Of a DNA stretch of 64,000 nt, positions 41,571 through 52,015 are shown one piece after another. The notes under the pieces are model-generated. The model was not told the origin of the DNA. It did no database searches and saw nothing but the letters and a program-made list of their open reading frames with translations. Position numbers and translations under genes: made by a program. The stretch covers positions 310,001 to 374,000 of the forward strand of contig JADKJL010000003.1 of the NCBI GenBank assembly GCA_016721015.1, given 5' to 3'. The first letter of the stretch is position 1; the number at the start of each line of letters is the position of its first letter. This stretch comes from Lysobacterales bacterium (lineage in GTDB: Bacteria; Pseudomonadota; Gammaproteobacteria; Xanthomonadales; Rhodanobacteraceae).

Positions 41571-43247
41571 ATGCTGCGATCGCTGTACGTCAAGGATTTC
41601 GCCATCGTCGGCGAAGCAGAAATCAGCTTCGACGCTGGACTGACCGTCGTCACCGGTGAAACCGGTGCCGGAAAATCCCTGCTGGTCGATGCCTTGCTGC
41701 TGCTCGCCGGCAATCGCGCCGAGGCCAGCATGGTTCGCCATGGCTGTGAGCGCGCCGAGTTGTCGGCCGAGTTTGATCTCGGCGCGCGCCAGGATCTGCT
41801 TGACTGGCTGCGCGAGGAAGAACTCGATGACGACAGCGCCTGCCAGTTGCGGCGCGTGATCCGCAGCGAAGGTACTTCGCGCGCCTGGATCAACGGCCGA
41901 CCGGTTACCCTGACCCAGATGAAGACGCTCGGTGAGCGTCTGATCGAGATTCATGGCCAGCACGAACACCAGGCCCTGCTCGAGCGCGGCCAGCAACTTG
42001 CCTTGCTGGATGCCTTCGGCGCGCACGCCGAGGCGCTCGATCGGGTCAAGGCCATCGCCCACCAATGGCGTGCGCTGGATGTGAAGATCAGTGAGTTTTC
42101 ACGTGGCGACGACCCCGCTGAGCGCATCGAATGGCTCAGCCATCAGGTCAAGGAACTCGACACGCACGCCTTGACCACCGAGGCGCTCCAAGAACTAGAA
42201 GAGACCCATCGCCGCCTGGCCAATTCCGGGCAGCTTCTGCAAGGATGTTCCGGGCTTGCCGACCTGCTTGATGGCGACAGTGAATTCAGCATCTCGCGCC
42301 TGCTTGCACGGGCACACGGCGAAAGCCAGCGTCTGGCCGCTCTCGATCCGGCACTGGAACCGCTTGGCGAGTTGCTCGATGCCGCGCGCATCCATGCCGA
42401 CGAATCGACCGATGCCTTGAGACGCTATCAGAGCTCGCTTGATCTTGACCCGGAGCGCTATGCGGAAATCGATGCCCAACTGGGCAAGCTGCATGAGCTC
42501 TCGCGCAAGCACCGCGTCGGCATGGCCGAACTCAAGACCCACGGCGAATCGCTGGGCGTGGAACTCGAATCGTTGCGCAGCGCCGGCTCCGTGCTGATCA
42601 AACTCGAACGCGAGCGCAGCGGCTTGCTTGATGCCTACAAGAGCGCTGCCGCAATCCTCAGTCAGGCTCGCCAGCAAGCCGCGCAAAGGCTCGCCCGCAC
42701 AGTCGGCGATCTGCTGGCAGATCTTGGCATGGCAGGCGGGAAGTTTGATGTCGAGCTGGAACCGAGCGCAAACGAAGAGCCTGCAGCCCAGGGTGCCGAA
42801 CGCTGCGAATTCATGGTCAGCGCAAACCCGGGCCAACCGCTGCGCGCTTTGCGCAAGGTGGCCTCGGGTGGCGAGCTCTCACGCATCAGCCTGGCCATCG
42901 AAGTCGCCGCGCTTGGCCTGGATGACGTCGGTACGATGGTCTTTGACGAAGTCGATTCGGGCATCGGCGGTGCAGTTGCGGAAGTTGTTGGCCAAAAGCT
43001 GCGCCGACTCGGCAGTCAGCGCCAAGTGCTCTGTGTCACCCACCTGGCCCAGGTCGCTGCCCAGGGACATGCGCATCTGCAAGTCAGCAAGGCAGCCGAA
43101 GCCGACCACACCGAAACGCGGATCGAACACCTCGACGACAAGGCGCGCAGGGATGAAATCGCACGCATGCTCGGCGGCATCGAGATCACCAAGGAAACGC
43201 TGGCGCATGCCCGGCAGATGCTGCAGGCCGCACAAGGCGCGGATTGA
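41571..43247 (+). CDS. recN: DNA repair protein RecN
   Basis: A 558-residue SMC-like ATPase that tethers broken DNA ends during double-strand-break repair. Walker A is in VVTGETGAGKSLLVDALLLLAGNRAE near the start; the centre is a pair of long coils; the signature GGELSRISLAIEV and Walker B MVFDEVDSGIGG are near the end. The length is standard. I start it at ATG 41571 (LRSLYVKDFAIV), the family N-terminus. The gene is usually SOS-induced, but no clear LexA site was recognised upstream. Confidence 0.96.
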   Translation: MLRSLYVKDFAIVGEAEISFDAGLTVVTGETGAGKSLLVDALLLLAGNRAEASMVRHGCERAELSAEFDLGARQDLLDWLREEELDDDSACQLRRVIRSEGTSRAWINGRPVTLTQMKTLGERLIEIHGQHEHQALLERGQQLALLDAFGAHAEALDRVKAIAHQWRALDVKISEFSRGDDPAERIEWLSHQVKELDTHALTTEALQELEETHRRLANSGQLLQGCSGLADLLDGDSEFSISRLLARAHGESQRLAALDPALEPLGELLDAARIHADESTDALRRYQSSLDLDPERYAEIDAQLGKLHELSRKHRVGMAELKTHGESLGVELESLRSAGSVLIKLERERSGLLDAYKSAAAILSQARQQAAQRLARTVGDLLADLGMAGGKFDVELEPSANEEPAAQGAERCEFMVSANPGQPLRALRKVASGGELSRISLAIEVAALGLDDVGTMVFDEVDSGIGGAVAEVVGQKLRRLGSQRQVLCVTHLAQVAAQGHAHLQVSKAAEADHTETRIEHLDDKARRDEIARMLGGIEITKETLAHARQMLQAAQGAD

Positions 43248-43339
43248 GGTCGGCTCGCCGCCAGGCTGAGGGCGGGAGACGACATGATTCCCGGAAGCCA
43301 GGCCTGAATGGGTGAAGGCGGCGGAACCGCGCCGGAAAC

Positions 43340-43369
43340 CCAGATATGCAAAAAGCCCCTTTCGGGCTT
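43340..43369 (-). terminator. Second copy of the tRNA-Ser terminator
   Basis: On the minus strand AAGCCCGAAAGGGGCTTTTT forms a short GC stem with a T-run. The 28 bases 43340-43367 match 43533-43560 at about 26 positions, so the flank of tRNA-Ser has been duplicated. It may also work as the recN terminator in the plus direction, though the T-run there is poor. Confidence 0.6.
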
Positions 43370-43523
43370 CCTGCTTCGTTAAGACTCGTGGTCGCGTGAC
43401 GCGGGAAATGTTCGTCCCCTCCATGGGACTCACCCTTCGCGCTGCGCGCAAAGGGCCAGCCATTCGGCTGTCCAAAATGGTTCCAGACCATTTTGTCGAA
43501 CCCATGAGAGGATTCGTCCACAC

Positions 43524-43585
43524 CTCTCTCCGCCAGATACGCAAAAAGCCCCTTTCGGGGCTCTTTGCGTATCTGGCGGAGAGAG
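43524..43585. repeat. Near-perfect 62-base palindrome at the tRNA-Ser 3' end
   Basis: The perfect 22-base arms 43524-43545 and 43564-43585 flank the terminator stem AGCCCC/GGGGCT. The right arm contains the CCA-encoding 3' end of tRNA-Ser, so the left arm is an inverted copy of the last bases of the tRNA. Confidence 0.75.
43543..43566 (-). terminator. Intrinsic terminator of tRNA-Ser
   Basis: On the minus strand GAGCCCCGAAAGGGGCTTTTT is a six-pair GC stem with a GAAA-type loop and a T-run, beginning eight bases after the encoded CCA. Confidence 0.8.
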
Positions 43586-43666
43586 AGGGATTCGAACCCT
43601 CGATAGAGCTTTTGACCCTATACACCCTTAGCAGGGGCGCGCCTTCGACCACTCGGCCATCTCCCC
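43574..43666 (-). tRNA. tRNA-Ser (anticodon GCT)
   Basis: A 93-base class II tRNA including encoded CCA. The acceptor strand GGGGAGA pairs with TCTCTCC (one G-T pair), the D-arm starts GGCCGAGTGGTCG, the anticodon loop has CTGCTAA (anticodon GCT, reading AGC/AGT), a long variable arm TAGGGTCAAAAGCTCTA follows, and the T-arm is GAGGGTTCGAATCCCTC. Placement just downstream of csrA is the same as serV in E. coli. Confidence 0.95.
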
Positions 43667-43763
43667 GGAAATGTTTGCATCTTCTAGTGCATTTGCGCAC
43701 AGCGTCGATTACCGGGAATCGACGGGACGCGAAGCATACCGGTCAAGCGACGTCCGGTAAAGC

Positions 43764-43970
43764 TCAGGACTCTTCGGCGACCGCAGAGGGATCATCGTCC
43801 GGATTCTGCTCGCGCTTGATGCGCTGGTAAATCTCTTCGCGGTGAACCGATACATCCTTTGGTGCGTTGATGCCGATGCGAACCTGATTACCCTTGACGC
43901 CGAGTACCGTTACCGTCACTTCGTCACCAATCATCAGGGTTTCGCCGACTCGGCGGGTCAAAATCAACAT
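43764..43970 (-). CDS. csrA: Carbon storage regulator CsrA
   Basis: A 68-residue dimeric RNA-binding protein that blocks translation or alters stability of mRNAs with GGA motifs. The N-terminus LILTRRVGETLMIGDEVTVTVLG and RIGINAPKDVSVHREEIYQRI are the complete CsrA fold, including the Arg in HREE that contacts RNA; an acidic tail follows. AAGGAG precedes ATG 43970. It lies downstream of alaS and upstream of tRNA-Ser, the usual order. In this lineage CsrA (RsmA) controls virulence and motility genes. Confidence 0.97.
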   Translation of the reverse strand: MLILTRRVGETLMIGDEVTVTVLGVKGNQVRIGINAPKDVSVHREEIYQRIKREQNPDDDPSAVAEES

Positions 43971-44297
43971 GGTCTCTACTCCTTGAAGCTTTCTCGTCTA
44001 TCCGGCCTGGCTACCAGTCACGCACCAATCCGCACGCATCCTGACGTCAGGTCCGGGGACCCAGTCCAGCTTCCCTAGCTGAACCGACCGCCCGTTCCCC
44101 CCAGTTCGCAGCCTGTGCCCGTCAAATGTTTCTCCTGCACCCGGATCGGCAGGCATGCATTTTCAGGTCGCCGCGATACTAAGCGATGACGTCGGTTTTG
44201 CGCAATGAAACCTTGGTCTAAATTGTGTACGCCGGGACAACACTCCCGTCTCAGAACAAACATCGGATGGCGGGAAATTCCCGGATGAAGATGAGGA
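43971..44297. other. Non-coding gap between csrA and alaS
   Basis: A 327-base stretch without a credible gene. It presumably contains the csrA promoter. Only the ribosome-binding site AAGGAG before csrA is clear. Confidence 0.5.
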
Positions 44298-46940
44298 TCA
44301 GGTTACGCTCAACCGCCCCGCTATCCATCCAGACAACCCGTCCAGGGCGGATGCGAGTTCCGGCGTATCGTTGCCACCGCCCTGGGCCATATCCGGGCGA
44401 CCGCCGCCCTTGCCACCGATCGAAGCCGCGATATGCGCCACGACTTCACCAGCCTTGATGCGGCCCAGCGCGGAACCTCCGACTGCACCGACCAGTGAGA
44501 TCTTTCCATCCGCTCCTGCGGCGAGGACGATCACGCAATCACCAAGCCTCGGCTTGAGATTGTCCACCGCCTCGCGCAACGCCTTGGCATCGAGTCCGTC
44601 GACACGCGCAGCGAGCACCTTGATGCCGCCGACATCGACGGCCTGGCTACCGAGATCGGCCGTGGCCGCGCTGGCCGCCCTGGCCTTGAAGCCTTCCAGC
44701 TCGCGCTCGAGTTTCTTCTGCCGATCAAGCAAATGGCGCAATTTGCCGACGACTTCATTGCCCTGGGCCGAAAGCAGGTCGCCAATCTCGCCGAGACGCA
44801 ACTCCTCGTCGACGACATGCGCAGTTGCCGCGGCCCCGCTGATCGCTTCGATGCGACGGATGCCCGAGGCGACACCACTTTCTCCGAGAATCTTGAACAG
44901 GCCGATATCACCGGTCCGACTGACATGCGTGCCGCCACACAGCTCGGTCGAAAAATCGCCCATGCGCAGAACGCGCACCTCGTCGCCGTACTTCTCGCCG
45001 AACAGGGCCATGGCACCAAACGCAATCGCATCGTCATAGCGCATGTTGCGGATCTCGGCTTCAGAATTGCCTCGAATTTCGTCGTTGACCAGGTTCTCGA
45101 TGCGCCGAAGCTCTTCCGCGCTGACAGGCTGAAGATGGGAGAAATCGAAACGCAGACGATCCGGTGCCACCAGCGAACCCTTCTGCGTCACGTGCTCACC
45201 GAGTACCTCGCGCAATGCGGCATGCAGCAGATGCGTCGCGGAATGGTTGAGCACGATGGACTGGCGTCGAACCCGATCGACGGCAGCCTCGACTTCACTG
45301 CCGGGAACCAGCGCCGATCCTCCCTGCCAGCGCCCGACATGACCGTGGAAGGCACCACCAAGCTTGATCGTGTCGCTGACAATGAAGCGTCCTTCGGGGC
45401 CAGCAAGCAAGCCCGCATCGCCGACCTGGCCACCCGACTCGGCATAAAACGGCGTGCGGTCAAGGATGACGATACCCTCCTCGCCATTCGCCAGGGATTC
45501 AAGGCGACGGCCCGCGCGCACCATGGCCAGCACACGGCCCCCTTTTTCTTCGCACGCCTCGTAGCCGGAAAACACGGTTGGCGGCAACGAACTGGCCATC
45601 TCGGCCGGCAACTGCCCCTTCGACTCGAAGTGGCTGGCTGCACGTGCGCGCTCGCGCTGCTCGTTCATGGCCTTGTCGAAACCCGCCATGTCGATGCTGA
45701 GTCCGCGTTCGCGGGCGATGTCGGCCGTGAGATCCACCGGAAAGCCGTAGGTATCGTAGAGTCGAAACGCGTCCACGCCCGGAATGATCGAACCCGATTT
45801 GCCCGCGACTTCCTCAAAAACCTTCATGCCCTGTTCGAGGGTCTCGCCAAAGCGCTCTTCCTCGGCCTTGAGCGCGCGCTCGACAAAATCGCGTTTGGCG
45901 GTCAGTTCCGCATAGGCGCCCCCCATTTCGGCGACCAGCGGCTCGACCATCTTCCAGAAGAAATCGCCGCGCACGCCGAGCATCCAGCCATGACGCAGGG
46001 CGCGACGAATGATCCGACGCAACACATAGCCGCGTCCTTCGTTTGACGGCAGCACGCCATCGACGATCAGGAATGAACAGGCGCGGATATGATCGGCGAT
46101 CACGCGCAAGGACTTGTTTGCAAGGTCAGGCGTTGAGGTCAGTTCCGCCGCGATCCGGATCAAATGCTGGAACAGGTCGATCTCGTAGTTGGAATGGACG
46201 TTCTGCAGAATCGCGGCGAGCCTTTCCAGGCCCATGCCGGTATCGACGCAGGGAGCGGGCAGCGGTGACAGCGTGCCGTCGTCGGCACGATCGAATTGCA
46301 TGAAAACGAGATTCCAGATCTCGATGAAGCGATCGCCATCCTCGTCCGCTGACCCGGGCGGGCCACCCGCAATATGCGCACCATGGTCGTAGAAGATCTC
46401 GGTGCACGGACCACAGGGACCCGTATCGGCCATCTGCCAGAAATTGTCCGAGGCGAACGGCGCACCCTTGTTGTCGCCGATGCGCACGATGCGCTCGGGT
46501 GGGATGCCGACCTCATCCTTCCAGATCGCATAGGCTTCGTCGTCGGTCTGGTAGACCGTGACCAGCAGGCGATCCTTCGGCAGCTTCCAGACTTCGGTGA
46601 GCAACTCCCAGGCCCAGAGAATCGCATCGCGCTTGAAATAGTCGCCAAACGACCAGTTGCCGAGCATCTCGAAAAACGTGTGGTGGCGCGCGGTGTAGCC
46701 GACCTGGTCGAGATCGTTGTGCTTGCCGCCGGCACGCAGGCAGCGCTGCACATCGACCACGCGCGGACTGGGCGGCTTCTCGCTGCCGAGAAAGGCATTC
46801 TTGAACGGCACCATGCCCGAGTTGGTGAACATCAGGGTCGGATCGCTGGCCGGAACGAGCGACGCCGAGGGCACCACGGTGTGGCCCTTGGAGCGGAAGA
46901 ATTCAAGGAAATCGGAGCGGATGTCGGCGCTGGTCTTCAT
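44298..46940 (-). CDS. alaS: Alanyl-tRNA synthetase
   Basis: An 880-residue class II synthetase. The N-terminal catalytic domain starts SADIRSDFLEFFRSKGHT and has PFKNAFLG; the editing domain carries the zinc-type HSATHLLHAALREVLG and CGGTHVSRTGDIG; the C-Ala domain at the end has the GGGRPDMAQGGG DNA/tRNA-binding-like motif. The length is normal. I use ATG 46940 (MKTSADI) over an upstream alternative. It is downstream of recX on the same strand. Confidence 0.97.
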   Translation of the reverse strand: MKTSADIRSDFLEFFRSKGHTVVPSASLVPASDPTLMFTNSGMVPFKNAFLGSEKPPSPRVVDVQRCLRAGGKHNDLDQVGYTARHHTFFEMLGNWSFGDYFKRDAILWAWELLTEVWKLPKDRLLVTVYQTDDEAYAIWKDEVGIPPERIVRIGDNKGAPFASDNFWQMADTGPCGPCTEIFYDHGAHIAGGPPGSADEDGDRFIEIWNLVFMQFDRADDGTLSPLPAPCVDTGMGLERLAAILQNVHSNYEIDLFQHLIRIAAELTSTPDLANKSLRVIADHIRACSFLIVDGVLPSNEGRGYVLRRIIRRALRHGWMLGVRGDFFWKMVEPLVAEMGGAYAELTAKRDFVERALKAEEERFGETLEQGMKVFEEVAGKSGSIIPGVDAFRLYDTYGFPVDLTADIARERGLSIDMAGFDKAMNEQRERARAASHFESKGQLPAEMASSLPPTVFSGYEACEEKGGRVLAMVRAGRRLESLANGEEGIVILDRTPFYAESGGQVGDAGLLAGPEGRFIVSDTIKLGGAFHGHVGRWQGGSALVPGSEVEAAVDRVRRQSIVLNHSATHLLHAALREVLGEHVTQKGSLVAPDRLRFDFSHLQPVSAEELRRIENLVNDEIRGNSEAEIRNMRYDDAIAFGAMALFGEKYGDEVRVLRMGDFSTELCGGTHVSRTGDIGLFKILGESGVASGIRRIEAISGAAATAHVVDEELRLGEIGDLLSAQGNEVVGKLRHLLDRQKKLERELEGFKARAASAATADLGSQAVDVGGIKVLAARVDGLDAKALREAVDNLKPRLGDCVIVLAAGADGKISLVGAVGGSALGRIKAGEVVAHIAASIGGKGGGRPDMAQGGGNDTPELASALDGLSGWIAGRLSVT

Positions 46941-46994
46941 CAATCGGTTCAATCCGGAGTGCGGACACGCCGATGAACGTCCGCAGCGGAGTTC

Positions 46995-47492
46995 TCAATC
47001 GAACTCGTCACCGGGATCGCCGATGTCGGCGCGTGTGAGAACGCTTACTGTGGCGGCATCGAAGCCACGGCGCAAGAGAAAGGCCGCACGACGGCTCCGT
47101 TCCTTGACATCAGCGGCTGGCTTGCGACCGAAGTGGCGCTGCAGTTGGCGCCGCCCGAGATCGCGCCAGTCACATTCCAGCGCATCGATCGCCGCACCAA
47201 TTTCGGCGTCATTGACGCCGTGGGATTTCAGTTCCGCGAAAATCCGGCGCGGACCATAGCCGTTGGCCGCCCTCGAGCGCGCCAGCAGTTCGGCAAAACG
47301 GGCGTCACTCTGGTATTCCTGCGATTTGAGCGCGTCGATAGCGACTGCCGATTCATCCGCACTGTAACCACTGCGATCAAGCTTGGCCTTCAGTTCGCGC
47401 GCGGACTGTTCGCGCCTGACCAGCAAGCCCAACGCCTTGTTGTAGGCGTTGGGCTTTTCTTTTGCGGACTTGGTTGGCTTGTCGCTACTCAC
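46995..47492 (-). CDS. recX: Regulatory protein RecX
   Basis: A 165-residue helical modulator that binds and inhibits RecA filaments. It has three-helix repeats typical of RecX: ALGLLVRREQSARELKAKLDRSGY, FAELLARSRAANGYGPRRIFAELKSHGV and AAFLLRRGFDAATVSVL. The start is GTG at 47492 without an obvious Shine-Dalgarno. A strong hairpin lies in the first codons. It follows recA by 120 bases in the same direction. Confidence 0.94.
   Translation of the reverse strand: MSSDKPTKSAKEKPNAYNKALGLLVRREQSARELKAKLDRSGYSADESAVAIDALKSQEYQSDARFAELLARSRAANGYGPRRIFAELKSHGVNDAEIGAAIDALECDWRDLGRRQLQRHFGRKPAADVKERSRRAAFLLRRGFDAATVSVLTRADIGDPGDEFD
47425..47463 (+). terminator. Terminator-like hairpin within the start of recX
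   Basis: Perfect 13-base arms (47425-47437, AAGCCCAACGCCT; 47444-47456, its reverse complement) enclose a six-base loop TGTTGT, and TTCTTTT follows on the plus strand. It has the full form of an intrinsic terminator for antisense (plus-strand) transcription, though it encodes PNAYNKALGLL of RecX. In recX mRNA the same stem forms without a U-run. Confidence 0.6.
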
Positions 47493-47612
47493 GACAGATA
47501 TTGATCTTGTTCAATTACTTGCAGGATATTCCTGCGAAGACTTCGAGGGCTCTCGCCGGCCTTTGACCGCATTGGATTAAGCCCGCGCGCACCCTTGCGA
47601 GGACTCGTCCGC

Positions 47613-48644
<1,032 letters not shown>

Positions 48645-48769
48645 CGGGGATTTCCTTGGGCTGTAGATTGACTGGAGCGTGCCGACTGCGCATCTCAGGG
48701 ACTGAGACATCGCTGCTTCGGCCCTGATTATTTCACAGCAGGCTTTTCGCGAAAGGGTGAATCGTCGCG

Positions 48770-49282
48770 TCAGCTTGTAAGAATTCGCCGCACGCCCTCG
48801 AGCGCGACGTGAACGGTCTGGCGACGCACGGCTTCACGGTCGCCATCGAAATGAAACAATTCGGATCGGGCGTAACCGCCGCGGCGCTTCCAGCCAATCC
48901 AGACCGTTCCGACCGGCTTGCCGGGCGTATCGCCACCGGGCCCGGCTATTCCAGTCACTGCCACCGCAACTCCGGCACCGTAGCGCGCCAGGGCACCTGA
49001 GACCATTTCGACCACGGTCTCCTGACTGACCGCGCCAGTCCGTTCGAGCGTATGCGGCTGGACGCCGAGCAGGGCTTCCTTGGCTTCGTAACTATAGGCG
49101 ACTACGCCGCATTCAAACCAGGTCGAACTCCCCGGAATATCGGTCAGCACTTTTGATATCCAGCCACCGGTGCAGGATTCGGCGCAGACAATGGTCTGAC
49201 CATGCGAAATCAGGAGTTCGGCAATCGTGTTGCCGAGCGCGAACAACTGGGCGTCATCGGCGGCATGGTTCGACATCGGCAT
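48770..49282 (-). CDS. pncC: Nicotinamide-nucleotide amidohydrolase (CinA C-terminal type)
   Basis: A 170-residue single-domain CinA-C protein that deamidates NMN to nicotinic-acid mononucleotide in the pyridine nucleotide cycle. Family motifs: VCAESCTGGWISKVLTDIPGSS (catalytic Ser), VVAYSYEAKEALLGV, GAVSQETVVEMVSGAL, and VTGIAGPGGDTPGKPVGTVWIG. Length is that of stand-alone PncC. Two start ATGs six bases apart are possible. It lies upstream of recA and divergent from mutS. Confidence 0.95.
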   Translation of the reverse strand: MPMSNHAADDAQLFALGNTIAELLISHGQTIVCAESCTGGWISKVLTDIPGSSTWFECGVVAYSYEAKEALLGVQPHTLERTGAVSQETVVEMVSGALARYGAGVAVAVTGIAGPGGDTPGKPVGTVWIGWKRRGGYARSELFHFDGDREAVRRQTVHVALEGVRRILTS

Positions 49283-49392
49283 TCAACTCTGGCGATGGGC
49301 AAGCACGGCATGATACCGGAGGAAAGATGTTCGGCATCGGAACGTCGGTGCGGACATGGGATAATCCAAGGTCAGCCCCCATTGCCAACCCG

Positions 49393-51960
49393 ATGAACGA
49401 CGTTTCCCAGCACACGCCCCTGATGCGCCAGTTTTTCGCCGCAAAAAAGGAGCATCCGGATGTGCTGATGTTCTTTCGCATGGGCGACTTCTATGAGCTG
49501 TTCTACGACGATGCACGCAAGGCGGCTCGGCTGCTCGATATCACCCTGACCCAGCGAGGATCTTCGGCCGGCGCACCGATACCTATGGCAGGTGTGCCGC
49601 ATCACGCGGCCGAGGGTTATCTGGCCAAATTGGTCAGGCTCGGCGAGTCGGTCGCGATCTGCGAGCAGATCGGCGATCCCGCGTTGGCCAAAGGGCTGGT
49701 CGAGCGCAAGGTCGTGCGCATTGTCACGCCGGGCACGGTCACCGACGAAGCCTTGCTTGAGGAACGCCGCGACAATCTGTTGTTGTCGATTGCCGCTGCC
49801 AAGTCGGGTTTTGGCATGGCCTGGGTGGATCTGACGACCGGACGGTTCCTGATCAGCGAGGTCGCGAATGCGGAATCCCTTGCCGCCGAATTGGCCCGCC
49901 TGCAACCGGTTGAAACCCTGATTGCCGAAGACGGTGCCTGGCCAAAATTCGTCACTGCCCTGCCCGGCTTGCGCAAACGCGCTCCGTGGCATTTCGACGC
50001 CGAAACCGGTCGGCGTGAGCTGTGCCGGTTCTTCGGCACGCGCGATCTTTCCGGTTTCGGCGCGGATGGTTTTTCGCTGGCGATCGGCGCCGCCGGTTGC
50101 CTGCTCGGCTATGTCGAGGAGACGCAAAAGTCCGCCCTGCCCCATCTGAGTGGAATCGCCATCGAGAACGCCAGCGAGACGATCGCGCTCGACGCGGCGA
50201 CACGACGCAATCTGGAACTCGATGTGCATGCTTCTGGAAATCGTGAATTCACCCTGCTTGGCGTGCTTGATGCCACGGTCACGCCGATGGGTGCGCGCAA
50301 CCTGCATCGCTGGGTGAATCGTCCGCTGCGCGATCACGCCGTGCTCAATCGACGCTTGCAGGCCATCGAGAGCCTGATCGACAGCGGCTGCAATGAAGGG
50401 CTGCGCAATGAACTACGCGGGATCGGCGACCTCGAGCGCATCCTCGCCCGCGTCGCCCTGCGCTCGGCGCGTCCGCGCGACCTTTCCACCCTGCGCGACG
50501 GACTTGCGCGCACGCCGATCCTGCGCGAGCGGCTCGCGGGCACTGACAGTCCGCTGCTCGGCCACTTGCTCGATCAACTCGGCGAACATGCACAGACCGC
50601 CGCGTACCTGAGCGCGGCCACGGTCGAACAGCCGCCTGCCCTGCAACGTGACGGTGGCGTGATCCGTGATGGCTTCGATGCCGAGCTCGATGAATTGCGT
50701 GCCCTGGCAACCAATGCCGACCAGTTCCTGATCGACTTCGAGGAGCGCGAAAAAATTGCCAGTGGCATCCCGACATTGAAGGTCGGTTACAACCGCGTGC
50801 ATGGTTACTACATCGAGATCAGCAAGGGTCAATCGGACAAGGCACCGACCCATTACACGCGCAGGCAGACGATCAAGGGTGCCGAGCGCTACATCACCGA
50901 GGAACTCAAGGCATTCGAGGACAAGGTCTTGTCCGCACGCGAGCGCTCGCTGATGCGCGAACGTGCGCTTTATGAAGACTTGCTCGATTACCTGGCCGAG
51001 CGTCTTGCCGAACTGAAATCGGCCGCAAGCGCGGTCGCCGAACTCGACACCCTGGCCAGCCTGGCCGACCGCGCCTATGCGCTCGACTGGAACCGCCCGC
51101 AACTCAGCGGAACGAACGGCATCCACATCGAACGCGGACGTCATCCTGTCGTCGAACAGGTTCGCGAAGAACCGTTCGAACCAAACGATCTCGAATTCAA
51201 CGATAGCCGTCGCATGCTCATCGTGACCGGCCCGAACATGGGCGGTAAATCGACCTATATGCGCCAGAACGCCTTGATTGTGCTGCTCGCCCATATCGGC
51301 AGCTTTGTGCCGGCGACGAGTGCCGTGATCGGCCCGATCGATCGAATCTTCACGCGCATCGGAGCGGGCGATGATCTCTCGCGGGGACAATCCACCTTCA
51401 TGGTCGAGATGAGCGAAACCGCCAACATCCTGCACAACGCGACCGAGCACAGCCTGGTGCTGATGGATGAAATCGGACGCGGCACCAGCACCTACGATGG
51501 CCTCTCGCTGGCCCAGGCCTGCGCAACCTGGCTGGCCACGCACAACCGCGCCTTCACCTTGTTCGCCACCCACTATTTCGAACTGACGCGACTTGCCAAC
51601 GACTATCCCGGCATCGCCAACGTGCATCTGGACGCGGTCGAATACGGCGAGCAACTGGTGTTCATGCACGCGGTCAAAGAGGGGCCGGCCAACCGAAGTT
51701 TCGGCCTGCAAGTGGCGGCTCTGGCCGGACTGCCGAAAGCCGTGATTGCCGATGCCAGGGCGACGCTCGCCGGGCTTGAAACCAGCGGCGGAGACATCCG
51801 ACAAACAACAGCCTCAACGCATGGCAGCTCGCCCCAGCTAGGCCTGTTCGCACCACCGGCACCGTCGCCTGTCGAGGAAGTGATGCGCGCACTCGATCCG
51901 GATTCAATGAGTCCGCGCGAGGCCCTCGATGCGCTGTATCGAATGCGAAAGATGCTGTGA
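49393..51960 (+). CDS. mutS: DNA mismatch repair protein MutS
   Basis: An 855-residue mismatch sensor. N-terminal mismatch-binding domain with the Phe-x-Glu wedge (MGDFYELF), connector, lever and clamp regions, then the ABC-type ATPase with Walker A GPNMGGKSTYMRQ, a signature DDLSRGQSTFMVEM and Walker B LMDEIGRGTSTYDG, and the helix-turn-helix dimerisation tail. I start at ATG 49393 (NDVSQHTPLMRQF), the family start; a long upstream frame is antisense to pncC. Full length and no lesions. Confidence 0.97.
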   Translation: MNDVSQHTPLMRQFFAAKKEHPDVLMFFRMGDFYELFYDDARKAARLLDITLTQRGSSAGAPIPMAGVPHHAAEGYLAKLVRLGESVAICEQIGDPALAKGLVERKVVRIVTPGTVTDEALLEERRDNLLLSIAAAKSGFGMAWVDLTTGRFLISEVANAESLAAELARLQPVETLIAEDGAWPKFVTALPGLRKRAPWHFDAETGRRELCRFFGTRDLSGFGADGFSLAIGAAGCLLGYVEETQKSALPHLSGIAIENASETIALDAATRRNLELDVHASGNREFTLLGVLDATVTPMGARNLHRWVNRPLRDHAVLNRRLQAIESLIDSGCNEGLRNELRGIGDLERILARVALRSARPRDLSTLRDGLARTPILRERLAGTDSPLLGHLLDQLGEHAQTAAYLSAATVEQPPALQRDGGVIRDGFDAELDELRALATNADQFLIDFEEREKIASGIPTLKVGYNRVHGYYIEISKGQSDKAPTHYTRRQTIKGAERYITEELKAFEDKVLSARERSLMRERALYEDLLDYLAERLAELKSAASAVAELDTLASLADRAYALDWNRPQLSGTNGIHIERGRHPVVEQVREEPFEPNDLEFNDSRRMLIVTGPNMGGKSTYMRQNALIVLLAHIGSFVPATSAVIGPIDRIFTRIGAGDDLSRGQSTFMVEMSETANILHNATEHSLVLMDEIGRGTSTYDGLSLAQACATWLATHNRAFTLFATHYFELTRLANDYPGIANVHLDAVEYGEQLVFMHAVKEGPANRSFGLQVAALAGLPKAVIADARATLAGLETSGGDIRQTTASTHGSSPQLGLFAPPAPSPVEEVMRALDPDSMSPREALDALYRMRKML

Positions 51961-52015
51961 GCGATTTCCGTCAGTCAACAGCAACGCATCCTTGCAGCCA
52001 CGTATCCGCCATCCA

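Larger units (their letters stand above)
43248..43573. other. Duplicated tRNA-flank gap downstream of recN
   Basis: A 326-base stretch without a gene. It contains two copies of the tRNA-Ser 3' flank and terminator (near 43340-43367 and 43533-43560), a 9-base inverted repeat CAAAATGGT...ACCATTTTG near 43474-43498, and an inverted copy of the tRNA 3' end next to the tRNA itself. An open frame crossing the tRNA is not a gene. Confidence 0.6.

Noticed and set aside
43312..43830. Open frame crossing tRNA-Ser
   Set aside because: It reads through the tRNA and its duplicated flanks; typical spurious translation.
48728..48760. Possible LexA box upstream of recA (CCTG, 12 bases, CAGG)
   Set aside because: Spacing and core do not match the known E. 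coli or Xanthomonas operators well enough.
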